From assembly GCF_033958435.1 (NCBI RefSeq), contig NC_134138.1, forward strand, positions 187,895,298-187,959,297: DNA of 64,000 nucleotides, in the 5' to 3' direction. Made by a program: the position numbers and the translations under genes. This stretch comes from Carettochelys insculpta (lineage: Eukaryota > Chordata > Testudines > Carettochelyidae). Positions 12,436 to 23,420 of the stretch are shown here, in pieces. The notes below the pieces were generated by a model. The model was not told the DNA's origin. It was given only the letters and a program-made list of their open reading frames with translations, and did no database searches. Positions within the stretch are counted from its first letter, which is position 1. Each line of letters opens with the position of its first letter.

Positions 12436-13760
12436 ATGGACCCCCAGCAGCAGCAGCAGCAGCAGCAGCAGCACCTGGAAGCCTTCCAGGTAGTCACCCA
12501 GGGAGCAAACACCTTGCTAGGTGCTGCAGGGGAGGCTGTCCAGCAGTTCCTGGCAGGGGGGCCCTCCCAGGGGGCAGACAGGAACGCCCCTGACCACCGG
12601 GCTCCCCTCTTCCTCCCCCGCTGGGTGCTCTGCCACCTCTGGAGCTACCCCACCAGCTCCGAGTGGTGGGAGCAGCTGGTCATGGGGGAGTAGGATGAGT
12701 ACATGTGGCTGCGGAACTTCCGCATGCGCCGGCAGACCTTCCTAGAGCTCTGCCAGTGGCTCACCCCCGCACTGAGGCACCAGGACACACGGATGCGGCG
12801 CACCCTCCCTGTCGAGAAGAGGGTCGCAATAGCCATCTGGAAGCTGGCCACTCCAGGCAGCTACTGCTCCGTGGGACACCAGTTTGGAGTGGGAAAGGCC
12901 ATGGTCGGGGCCATCGTCATGGAGGTAAGGAGGCATGGGCGCGCACCCACTGGGGGGTGGGGGGCACTGAGGAGAGGGCTGGGTGTGGGGTTGGGGAGGC
13001 AGAGGTACCAGGGAGGGAGGGGCTGGGTGGGGGGGTGCTTGGGGAGGTGCCCAGGAGGGGGTCTGGGGGGAGGGGCTTGGAGCACCCTGCACACCCTCAT
13101 GGGCACTTGTGTTCCCTCCCCACAGGTGGTCCGTGTGCTCAATGCCATGCTGCTCCAGAGGGTCGTCTGAGTTGGGGACCTGGATGCAGCCATTGCAAGA
13201 TTTGCTGCCATGGGGTTCCCGAACTGCTTTGGGGCCCTAGATGGGACCCACATCCCCATTCGCACCCTGGACCACAGCGGGGGAAGATACATCAACTGGA
13301 GGGGCTACCACTCTGTGGTCCTGCAGGCCATGGTGGATAGCCAAGGCTGCTTCCAGGATGTCTACGTGGGCTGGCCTGGCTGTACAAACGACGCCTGCAT
13401 CTTCTGGAACTCGGGCCTGTGCCGCCAGCTGGAGGCAGGGACATACATCCCCCAGAGGGAAATCTCTCTGGAGGACACTACCGTGCCCCTCTGCCTTATG
13501 GCGGATGCAGCCTACCCCCTCCAGCCCTGGCTCATGTGCCCATACACTAGCCACCTCACCGCCAGCCAGGAGCAGTTCAACACCCGACTGAACCACGCCT
13601 GCCAGGTGGTGGAGAGGACCTTGGGCCATCTGAAGGGCTGCTGGTGATGCCTCCTTGCCCGCCTGATGTCAGCCTCCAGAACATCCCCTAGGTTGTGGGC
13701 ATGTGCTGCACACTCCACAACATTGTGGAGACCAAGGGGGAGACTTCGTCCAGGGGTGGG
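12436..13760 (+). pseudogene. Harbinger DDE transposase pseudogene (HARBI1-like)
   Basis: The frame begins ATG (12436) with MDP followed by nine glutamines. It runs through a helix-turn-helix-like region (EKRVAIAIWKLATPGSYCSV, then HQFGVGKAMVGAIVMEV, about 12810-12930) into the nuclease domain. A GAG|GTAAGG donor near 12927 and a CCCCACAG acceptor near 13125 mark a short GC-rich intron. The catalytic triad is recognisable: D in GALDGTHIPI (13240), D in GCTNDACIFW (13390) and E in VVERTLGHLKG (13612). The copy is dead: in-frame TAG at 12691, TGA at 13168, TGA at 13645, one frameshift near 13665 and TAG near 13690. All four stops can be reached from CAG or CGA by a single C-to-T change. In life this enzyme recognises the element ends and cuts and rejoins DNA in the nucleus. 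Confidence 0.9.
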
Positions 13761-13975
13761 CAGTCAACGACGGCATGGGCTTCCCCCAACCAGCCACTGC
13801 ACCCAGTCGCCAGGCCCACTGTGAGGGGGTACAGGTCTGTGAGGCCCTGTGGGCCCATTTTGCTTAGAGAGACCCCTAAGCACCTCCCTGGCCTTCCCCG
13901 GAGGGCCTCCCACACACCGCTCCCACCAGCCGCACACCATCCCCCCAACAAGCACATGTCTCAGGTTCTATGGAA

Positions 13976-13981
13976 AATAAA
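13976..13981 (+). terminator. Candidate polyadenylation signal of the transposase gene
   Basis: AATAAA lies about 220 bp after the recognisable end of the transposase frame, in the gap between the two convergent genes. Confidence 0.4.
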
Positions 13982-14263
13982 ACTGTGGATATTGAAAACT
14001 GATAAACTGTCTTATGTGCACAACAAAAACTGGAACCAATATACAAAGGAGGACAGCTATATACAAATGGGGGACCAGCAGATGGCTTGGCTGTTGGCCC
14101 GTCAATCTGGGGTGGATGTAGAGGGGCACAACTCCCGGCGGGTATGGGTCATGGCCCCGCCTTGTCTGCGGTCCCCAGCGTGGATGGCTGGGAGCCAGGA
14201 GGAGTGGCAGGTATGGCCAGGATGCCTCCACCGGCCGGTCTTCAGCCCCAGTGGGCTCTGGTC

Positions 14264-14440
14264 CTAGGGGGCTGGCAGATGGCATGGCAGGCGGTGCAGC
14301 AGGTGGGGCGGCGAGGCAGGCAGCGCAGCAGGTGGAGCAGCAGGCAGGGAGGCAGGCGGCATGACAGGTGGGGCAGCAGGTGGGGTGGCAGGGGGGCAGC
14401 AGGTTGAGTGGTGGGGAGGGCAGAAGGAGGGGGTAGCAGG
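14264..14440. repeat. GCAGCAGGTGGGGC-type minisatellite-like tract
   Basis: Irregular tandem units of GCAGGCGGTGCAGCAGGTGG type lie at the end of the Myb-like gene. Read on the minus strand they give Ala/Pro/Cys-rich low-complexity sequence. Confidence 0.6.
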
Positions 14441-15826
14441 GGGTGGGAGCTGGGCGACAGCCTCCCGGATTGACCTGGCTACATCCTGGAAAAAAACCAT
14501 GAATTCCTGCCATGCCGCCCAGCACCGGGTGGACTCCTCCCAGTCAAACCGGAGCCTCTTCTCGGCCATCTCCGCCTGCCACCAGAGAGCTGCCAGGAGC
14601 TGGGGGTCCACGGGGGCCATCCCATGTCTGGCAGTGGCGTGCATGGCCTGCTGGCCTTGGAGGTGTCCCTGGGTGCTGGCAGTTCCTGACGTCCAGTGGG
14701 CTGTTGGGGACCATAAAGGGTGCCTGGCTGCCTGGGGCCTCAGCTGTGGAGCTGTGCAGCTGTGGAGAGGGAGAGAGAGAGGGGAAGGCTGTTAGTACTG
14801 TGCCCTGGCCCATGGCCCATTCCCCTGAACCCCTTTGGGTGCTGGGTCTCCATCCCCGTCAGTGGGTGTGGTGCCCCTTTTGGGTGTCCCCATTGCATGG
14901 TTCTCCCGCCCCCAGGGTTAGGGCACAGTGCTGTCCATGGGTGCAGGTGCTGACAGGCGCTGATGGCCATGCTGCCATCCTGGGACCATGCTGTGGCTGG
15001 GCAGTTGCAGGTCGGGGTCTGCTGGACGTGTGGGGCTCCCGGTCATGTCTGGTGCCCCCTCCCCATGGCCCGGGGGTGTGTGCCCTGTGGGGTACATACC
15101 TGACCGTCCACTGCTGCGGTCAAGGGAAGCCTGGTGAGCAGATGCCCAGCTGGTGCTCCGTGAGGGGAGGTCTGTGAGGAGCCCCCCCGCTCACTGCTGG
15201 ACCCCTCCTCTGCCATCCTGAGGGGTGGCTCCTCAGGTGGGCCCCAGGATGCGGGGCTAGCCTCTAGGCCAGACTCCAGCTCCAAGGCCTGCTGGGACTC
15301 CATGGCTGCAGTGTCCAATGTGGCCTGCAGGGGAGGAGGTGTCCCGGGGGCCCAGGATGACCCTCAGCTCCCTGTAATAGGGGCAAGCGGCAGGGGCAAA
15401 CCCAAACCGGCTGGTCAAGTCCCAGGCCTGGGCATAATCCTGCTGCAATTCCTTCACCCTGCTTGGGAAGTGATCCGGAGTGCAGGCAGGGTGACTCCAG
15501 GCAGCCAGGCCCTCAGCCAGTCGGGCGAATGCTTCCTTGTTCCGCCACTTGCTCCCCAACACATGAAGCACCTCTTCCTCACCCCTGAGCCCCAGCAGGT
15601 CTCGGAGCTTGGCCTCCAACCAGGAGGAGCCCCGCCACTTTTGGGCCCCCCGCTTGGCTGCCGGGGGTGCCTGGGTCCCCTCGGGGGGGAACCCAGGGGG
15701 CACTCTAGGGGTTGGTTCAATGCCATGGCTGGTGGATGTGCAAATCGGGGCCTCTGGGGCTAGCACGTACATGTGCTGCTGCCTGCACTCTCTCAGCTTC
15801 CTGCCACAGGCAATCCAGGTCCATGG
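14330..15826 (-). pseudogene. Harbinger-associated Myb/SANT-like DNA-binding protein, decayed
   Basis: On the minus strand a likely start ATGGACCTGGAT lies at 15824. A frame change soon after leads into a trihelix Myb/SANT-like domain: RGSSWLEAKLRDLLGLRGEE, LGSKWRNKEAFARLAEGLAA, KELQQDYAQAWDLTSRFGFA, then CPYYRELRVILGP (about 15640-15340). A second frame change is needed to continue into the acidic serine-rich linker (LELESGLEASPASWGPPEEP). It ends at a GT donor near 15103. A later exon (about 14755-14430) encodes a helical C-terminus (LLAALWWQAEMAEKRLRFDW, then FFQDVARSIREAV) followed by low-complexity proline and alanine. This partner protein binds the element ends and helps the transposase in known Harbinger systems. 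Frameshifts make this copy non-functional. Confidence 0.82.
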
Positions 15827-16160
15827 TGCTTTAAGGACTGCTGCACACAGCGACCATAGAGCCCCACAGGGGCTGGACAGCACATCTCAACCCCTCAGCT
15901 GATTGCCGCCATGGAGGACCCAGCCATTTCAAAGTAGCAGGACGTGGATCGTCTACACATGCCCTACTTCGACGTTGAACGTCAAAGTATGGTGCTATTC
16001 CCATCTTTGGATAAGAATGTCGATTTCGGTGTTGAAATAGCGCACAGCACGTGTAGACACGACGACTGCTATTTCGATGTTGTGCCGGCTACTTCGAAGT
16101 AGCCGGCTAGTGTAGACACAGCCTCGCTGAGATTAAGTTCTTCCATGATGATTGTAATAA

Positions 16161-16348
16161 GGGGGAAGGATAGCTCAGTGGCTTGAGTATTAGCCTGCTT
16201 AAACCCAGAGTTGCGAGCTCAATTCTTGAGGAGCCCATTTAGGGATTGGAGCAAATAGATGTCAGAGATGGTGCTTGGTCCTCCCAAGAGGGCAGGTGAC
16301 TGGACTAGATGACCTCCCAAGGTCCCTTCCAGCTCTATGAGATTGTAT
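16161..16348 (+). mobile_element. tRNA-derived SINE with CR1-like tail (turtle type)
   Basis: The head GGATAGCTCAGTGGCTTGAG looks like a tRNA box A region, and GAGTTGCGAGCTCAATTCTT looks like a degenerate box B. The 3' end GATGACCTCCCAAGGTCCCT then TCCAGCTCTATGA is the CR1-like tail through which such SINEs borrow CR1 reverse transcriptase. It lies 37 bp beyond the end of the Harbinger element. The family is typical of cryptodiran turtles. Confidence 0.85.
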
Positions 16349-16509
16349 CTCCAATTATAAATTATGAGACACTGAGGATGGAGGGTTCATCTGGTCCTTT
16401 CAATCTGATCACATCTGCATTTTTTTCTCTAATTCTTAACCTCCTTCCCAGCAGTAAGCAAGGAGAGAGGATTAGGCTTTCCCTTGAGAGCAAGATAGTT
16501 TCATTAGAC

Positions 16510-16529
16510 AGCCACTAGGTGGTGCTGGA
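16510..16529 (+). promoter_or_regulatory. CTCF-like core motif
   Basis: AGCCACTAGGTGGTGCTGG matches the CTCF core CCACTAGRKGGCGCT with one mismatch. It has the same orientation as the motif at 8216. This is a sequence match only. Confidence 0.3.
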
Positions 16530-17950
16530 AAACAAGATGGTTATACAGAGCTCTCTACTACTGGGAGTTTCCAGATCCCCATCTCGTGGATGCAAGTGTG
16601 AATATATGTATTTAGTATTCCACTCATAATGTCATAGTCACGAAAGATATTTTGACATAGGGATTATGTTCAGCTACTTAAAAATTCTGGCAAAAATAGT
16701 CCTTTCAGTTCAAAATTTTCCATGTTTGGTTTCAGTCTGAATAATTGCTTGAGGATTTTGCCCACTGTTTGCCATTTTCTTTACCCATTTTTGTTTTATC
16801 AGAGAGTAAAACAAATGAAAATTCTAAAACTAATTCATCCCTGGATTAACTCTCCTGAAATTCACAATATTAAACCAGGAGGTAAGTTGTCTCAACAATT
16901 TACGCTCACTTTTTGTGTTTAAATGACCCAAAATGGCCGTTGTTTTAAAGCACAGCCATAGCATAAGCAAACCTTTAGCAAATACCGATTTTCTAGTTAG
17001 GATGTCAGACATATGTAATTAAAAATTATAAACTACTGAATTTACTTAGTTTCAAACATGCCACTGAAACCCAATGGTGATGAAGATAATCTCAAAATCT
17101 TGGAATATTCCACCAGAGTAGCCATTTTTATTTTGATGTTCTAATCTCTTTGTTGCTGTTTTGTTTCACTCATGTAAAAGATGTCTATTTCAAACTTCAG
17201 CCAAAAATGGGGGTGGGGGAATTCCATTAATGAAGAGTTTAGAGTGAAATCCTAACCCCAGCAAACTCAGTGAGAATTCTACAATTGACTCTAGTGGGGC
17301 CAAGATTTCATTCATCTTATTGCTGCAGCTGCAGAACGCCCATCAACCTTAATGAGAGCTGAAGGTGCTTTCTCTTCCATATATATTTTGGTGTCTAAAT
17401 ACGGTGCTAAGAACATAACCTTCAGCAACCAAATTTAAAACGGTTGGCCTTCTTTAGAGTTTTTTCATCTCATCTGAAATGTCAGAACTATGTGATCTCC
17501 AAGCATTTCTGCCTATTAATGAGTTGAAGGCAAACCTCTGGAGCTTTGGGCAGTCTATAGAATGCTGGCATTTTCACTCTAATTTCCAGCCAATAGAAAA
17601 GAAACTGTCATTCCTCAAATGTATGCCTTCACAATATTTATTTTCTTCTGCTATTAATTTTACAAGTTTGTAAAGAGGACATTATAGAAAAAATATTTTA
17701 TTATCCAATCACTTTTGAATTGTGCCTATTTTAAGGGCATATATTTGTTTATTTACATTTTAAGTTTCATTCCAGAATGAATAAGTACTTTTCAAACCTT
17801 ATTTTTGCTCCCAGGTTGGAAAGAAAGGTTGGTGTCTGATTCCATCTCTGATAAATGTAGAACCACCAATATAATTCTTAATGAATTCATGCATGATAAA
17901 TTTGGCATGTTCAGGCATAAGGGTCTGGCGATAGAGGGTCTTTGTAGGCA

Positions 17951-18121
17951 GGGGTATGTCCACACAGCCTCTTTACTGCCGGCACCCCCCTTTGCTGAAA
18001 CCAAGCTTTCACATGGCTGTGCTAATGAACCGCAGGACCATGCTAATAAGCAGCCATTTGCAATTCTGAAGCTGCCCATTAGCATAGACCTGTGGGAAAG
18101 CTGTGCCATGTAGACCCAGCC
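17951..18121. mobile_element. Short foldback MITE, diverged
   Basis: The ends GGGGTATGTCCACACAGCC and GTGCCATGTAGACCCAGCC are inverted relatives of the GGCTRTGTCTACAC terminus. Interior pieces CATGGCTGTGCTAATGAACC and GCCCATTAGCATAGACC fold back. Confidence 0.5.
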
Positions 18122-18172
18122 TTAGTGACCTTTTAAGGTCCCTTCTAGCCCTACATTTCTAAGTTATTTGCA
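18122..18172 (+). repeat. CR1/SINE 3' tail fragment
   Basis: GTGACCTTTTAAGGTCCCTT then CTAGCCCTACATTTCTAAG is the common 3' end of CR1 LINEs and CR1-mobilised SINEs. It abuts the MITE at 17951, which may have split it. Confidence 0.6.
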
Positions 18173-19427
18173 TTATCGTTATTAGTGAAGTGTCTAACTG
18201 TAGTTTGGACAAACTGTGGTTTATTTTGCTTGTATTTTGCCCTAAGGCTTTATTTCATTGGTTTTTAACTTTTTCCCCAAAAATTCCCTTTGAACTAAAG
18301 GATCTCAGACTTGTTCTCAGACCTGTATTGAATTTTTGAGGGATGTCTGAAGTAAAGTTCAAAAATGGTTAAACAGATACTAAAGCATGAAAACCAAACA
18401 AAAAACACTCAGTTTTTTTTCCAGTTATTTTTTAAGAAAAGACTGTCCAAACTCTTTCTATACTTGGATATATCCAAAATGAAGTGGATTTAAAATTTAA
18501 GACTTGGCACATATAGTATGCCGTCCTCGGGGATGAATTCATATTTTTTGAAGAAAAAGAATAAACAGATAATGTATCAACAGGAAATATAATCTCCAGC
18601 CCATTTTTTGTACAGCATGGGGTGGGGTAATAGGTTTATTTTTGTTTTGTTTGTTTGTTTGTTTTGCTGATTTTAGCACACACTAAGGCCATGACCCCAC
18701 AGGTTCCTCTAAAGCCAGACCCCTTAAAAAAATAAATGTGCAAGCGTGTATCTAGATAGCAACATAAGGTCCAAAACAGTCCTTGAGTGCCTCACACCAT
18801 CCCTATACCCTTTGTAAAGGCTGCCCCTCATGTTAATCCCTTCAGATCTCAGGTACCAGTGCTAACTGTTCTCCATTCTCATTCCTCTATCTAAATCTTT
18901 TTTATACTTACATTTCTGATGGATGGGAAGTGAACACACTATTCTTTCCAAAAGCCCAAATAGCCACTTACCCATTTCTGTATGAAGTCTTCAAGATTTA
19001 AAGATGAACCTTTAGCTGTCATCTGATGAAGCCTCCAGTGGTATTTCCAATGAAAGTCAGCAACCCTACCCTGTGCCTGTACACTGCCCCTGAATCAGAA
19101 GATCCAGGCAATTCGGAGCTGAACCAGAACATACCCAGTGAATGGAACATTCAACAAAGAACTTAGGCACAACAAAAATATAATGGATAGTTCAAAATGC
19201 TCTACTAATGGGGGTTAGTTGAAAGGTGGCACAAACTGTACAGAACTGCCCCTTCAGTTGCCAGGTATAGGAATTTAACAAGATTGTCAGCAAACTCTAG
19301 CAATACCTGCCCTCCAAGTTCAGTGCTTGTTGGAAAAGACTCACTTTTCAGTAGCTCTCAATATTTGTAAAAATCAAACTATTTAGTGGTATCACAGAGC
19401 TTTAGAAATAGGTTTTTAACTGACTAT

Positions 19428-19771
19428 GGCTATGTCTACACTAGCCCCAAACTTCGAAATGGCCATGTAAATGGCCATTTTGAAGTTTACTAATGAAGCG
19501 CTGAAATACATATTCAGCGCCTCATTAGCATGCAGGCGGCCGCGGCACTTCTGCTCACAGGAATAAGGGGACTTCAAAGTAGGCGGGGTCCTTTCGAAAA
19601 GGAGCCCCGTCGGGACAAGCCGCGTGGCGGTGAGCTGCGACAATTTCAAAGTGCCACGGCCGCCCGCATGCTAATGAGGCGCTGAATATGTATTTCAGCG
19701 CTTCATTAGTAAACTTCGAAATGGACATTTACATGGCCATTTCGAAGTTTGGGGCTAGTGTAGACACAGCC
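19428..19771. mobile_element. Palindromic MITE, 344 bp
   Basis: The ends are GGCTATGTCTACACTAGCCC and GGGGCTAGTGTAGACACAGCC, with TAT duplicated on both sides (19425-19427 and 19772-19774). The arms (AAACTTCGAAATGGCCATGT, CTCATTAGCATGC) fold along nearly the whole length, centred near 19600. It is the same family as 34085-34520. Confidence 0.9.
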
Positions 19772-22700
19772 TATAGGTATCTAAAATGTTATATATGTGC
19801 TCTATAGATTGTTTTAGAACCAAATTTTCTCAGTGCAACTTCCATTTCTTTGTGATGTACAGGTTCCTTCACACCATGTTATCACACTAACATTCCATGA
19901 ACATAAATGGCGCAGTTTTCTTGCACAAGCTCACATTTACACATGCAAATCAGGAGCGAATTAGCTTTATACATATTCATTCTGTAAGTGGTAGGCTCAT
20001 GCAATCACACGAAAAAATTATACATGCAAAAATGAGGTTCAGCACAGTTTTAAATTCTGTCCCTTACAGGCACCAGTTCCTGTGTCCCAATTTAAACAGT
20101 TTAACACATTCAAACTCCATTTGCTTCTAATCATTTCAGAAGACTAGCTTAGCAGGCTGGTACTGCTTGTGGGAAACAGCTGCGTGGAAACCAATAGTAC
20201 ATACGTGTTTTTTTAGAAGACTGGTCTCAATAATTGCTTTCCTGTGAATTTCGTAGAAGACACCTGTTTCCCCTCCCTCCCAATTCAGGTACAATACAAT
20301 ACTCCGCCATCCCAATAATGCAGTAATCCAGCCTAGCTGTTTTCCTTATTGAGTAATCTATTACCTCTCCCCCTCTCTCCTTCTCCCCCAGCTGGACATT
20401 TCATGTAAAACTGATCCTCATATGAAGCTACTCAATAGCCCTGCCCTCTCTCAGCATGGAGGTACCTCATACCTCCACATACCTCACATGCCAGAGCTCA
20501 CAAAGCATAGAGTCTGGGTAACACTACTATATGAGTGCTTATGCAATCAAAGGGACCTAGTTATGAGTTTGGAATACTACCATTTAAAGATAATGGTAAC
20601 CATGGAGAAGTTTTTCACACAAAGTCACTTTCTTGCCAAGCCTCCTCACACCCTGGCTTTTTTTTTCTCGAAGCGCTACTTCAAAGAAAAGACACTTAAG
20701 ATAATTAAAGTCTGACTATTTTAATATAGGCTGTAAGAAGGAAAATGTGGAAGACAACTTTTTTCACTGTGTGAGCAGGGACTCACTCTCTCAGTCCTAT
20801 GGAAGTAGAAGTTGAGAAAGAGCAGATTAAAGTTACCCGTCCTTCACTTATTTATATGCTTACTGAGGGGGAAAAATATCCTGGTCTTCTCCAAACCCTC
20901 CACTGGTGTAAACAAAGGAATGTAGGCTAATGCTAGAGAGAAGAATTACAGTAAAACAGCTGGGCTTCAGTCTAAAGTGAGAGGAGATCGACATTATCCT
21001 GGCCATGTTTCAGGCACAATACATTTCCCCAGAGAAACAGAGTCACTTGAAGCCAGCTCACTCCTGATAGGCAATAGAGCAGTGACATAGTTTAATTTTC
21101 AGCAAGAAACCTTACTCACTCTGAGGACTAAATATCTCAGTGAAATGGTAATGGCATACAATCTTTCACATCCATGTCATCACTATCAACATAGCCTGGC
21201 CCAATGGAGTGACCCAAAAGTTATCAGCTAGTAGTTGATTAGAGGCCCTCGTGAGATGTATCTGATGGTACTCACTAGTGTACTGTCCTCTGATAATTCA
21301 AGAATGAATGTGGCAACTCAGACAAGGTCCTTTGTAAGGACTTGATCCAAGGTCAGTCCAGTCTGCAAAGCTTCATTTTCCCTCCATTATTACATTCAAA
21401 ACCAAGGAGAAGATGTTAAAATCTGCTCCTGGCACACCTTGTGTGATCCTATCTTGGTCCAATCTCTACAGATTGTCATTCCTCAAATGTGCCCCCATCT
21501 ATAATCTCATAAAATGGAAGTTATTTTCCAAGACACTTGGATATCAGAAGGTCTTTTATCTCATGACCATTTGCTTCAACTATAATGTTCTGTAATACGA
21601 TGTCAATATTCTGAACTGCAGTCATTCCAACCTGAGCTTCTGAACTTCCAGTTTTGAACAGATCATCAGGTATCACACTCCCAAATACATCTACATCTAT
21701 CTGGAGGTTTCAGTCCTGTTTCAAGTATAGAATAGCTAGCAAACACAAATGGTACAAAGGGGTGAGCTTCATTAGTGAGCTCAGCAGAAGACAAGGATTG
21801 AACCTTTACACACACACAGAAGTGGACTCTTTCTAGTTCAAAATTGAGGAACAAAGGTATAGCAGTATAAAGAAAATTGTTCAGCCACTGTCTATTCCGT
21901 ACACCCTCTGCAGATAAAAAGCATACTTCAGGCTCCAGTGCGCTCAATCAGGCACTAAAGTAATGTAAATATATAAGTCCCTCTTCTGCTTTTTGGACTC
22001 ATAACCATGTTCAATAGGCAGACTTTTGTTGTAAGTAGTACTGAATTGGGTGACGATGTGCAGGAATTCTGACTTCCTAGCTGTGGAGCATTAAACTTTG
22101 CAACCTTGACATTTAAAGATAGGTTTATGGAAGTAATACCAGTGTAGCTTCTTTGGATAAATGTACTGAGTTCAAGCCATCATTCAGAGAAGACAATACT
22201 CATTCTTGTTCTCCCAACTTTAACAGTTAACCTTAGTCCCCGGCCATTTATCCTGCCATCCATGACGACCTATATTCCAGACCCACTTCCATAAGTCATT
22301 AGAAAGGTAAGTTGTTTGTTTCTAGTTTTGTCTAACACTGAAATTTGACTGTAACAAGGTGACTATATCCATAATCCTTTGTCATCACTACAAAATATAT
22401 CCTTGCAAAAACTTTTTTCACTTTATCTCCTCTCCTCGTCCCCAAAAGCCACGTGGAATAGCGCCAGTCTAATTAGGGGTGAGGAAATACCTTTCATCTA
22501 ATAAAGTCTTCACATGTTACAGCACATCACTCATGAGCCTGTTCCTATACTAGCGCCTGACTAGATAGGTATCTTAAATAAGACATCCGCTGACCACTCA
22601 GATAAGAGATTCACTACAAACCCTGTATTTGCAGGAAGAGGACACAGATCAGGCAGTAAAGTGCTAACAGAGTTCTTAATGTGGCCCATTGTCTTCAATT

Positions 22701-22954
22701 TAAATTATATTGGAGGTAATAGGGCCCCAAATTCTGAAGAAAACAGACTAGGCTGGAAGGTGTAACCAGGTAGAAAGGAAATGAGAGAGAGAAAACAATG
22801 AGCAAGATTCTTACAGTGTACAAAATTCAAAATATCCAGGTGTTATAATGAAATACAACAGCCTTTTTTTGGAATGGATACTAAAACTCTTGCCTGAGGG
22901 TTTAAGTCAACCTCTAAGGATTAGAAACTATGGTGGGACCTAGGCACATTACCC

Positions 22955-23125
22955 TTCATCCTCTGGTTCACAGACTGTTTTTAGTAATAAGACTTAGTAG
23001 TCCTGCAATTTCATGATAGAGTTCCTTCAGAACTTTTAGGTACATACCATCTGATCTTGGTGACTTGTTATTTTTTATTTTATCAGTTTATTCACAAACC
23101 TCCTTAAGATGTGTATTACCTCATC
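22955..23125 (-). mobile_element. CR1/L3-type LINE reverse transcriptase fragment
   Basis: Read on the minus strand, the sequence gives SPRSDGMYLKVLKELYHEIA, matching the start of the reverse transcriptase in CR1/L2-type LINEs (consensus near SPGPDGIHPRVLKEL). A short stub of the following LLSLITK-type segment remains. No other LINE domain is seen nearby. Confidence 0.65.
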
Positions 23126-23289
23126 AAGACCCGGATGAAACTGCTGATCTCCAGGCACACAAGTGCAAGACAAGGACAAGATCTGGAATATGTTCCTTCA
23201 TAAGTGTCAGGCTAAAATTTCTCTGGAGCAGCCCAAGAAGTGAGTTTGGACACAGAACCACAAGCTATGAGATCCAAGTTTGAACCCTC

Positions 23290-23420
23290 ACTCTGACACA
23301 GATTTGCTGTGTGATCCAGGGCAAACCATTTGCATTCTACACCTCAGGTTCCCCATATTAGATGGTATAATGACCATTACCCATCTTTGTAAGCCACATT
23401 GAGGCCCACAAATAAAAAGC
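23290..23420 (+). repeat. MIR SINE fragment
   Basis: TGTGTGATCCAGGGCAAACC then TCAGGTTCCCCATATTAGATGGTATAATGA parallels the MIR consensus (gtgatcttgggcaagtc ... cctcagtttccccatctgtaaaatg). Confidence 0.65.

Larger units (their letters stand above)
12064..16123 (+). mobile_element. PIF/Harbinger DNA transposon, 4.06 kb, two-gene but decayed
   Basis: The terminal inverted repeats are GGCTACGTCTACACTAG and CTAGTGTAGACACAGCC. Flanks TCA (12061-12063) and TCG (16124-16126) are a slightly decayed 3-bp target duplication. The interior is GC-rich and unlike the AT-rich introns around it. It holds a DDE transposase pseudogene on + (12436-13760) and a Myb/SANT-like gene remnant on - (15826 to about 14330), pointing toward each other. 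Both genes are normally needed for Harbinger movement: one cuts, and the other binds DNA and carries the transposase into the nucleus. Premature stops show that this copy is not autonomous today. It is the master type for the derivatives at 1490, 28129, 41704 and 51156. Confidence 0.92.

Noticed and set aside
16161..16235. A possible tRNA gene
   Set aside because: Box A-like and box B-like sequence is present, but the cloverleaf is incomplete and the sequence runs on into a CR1-like tail. It is a SINE head.
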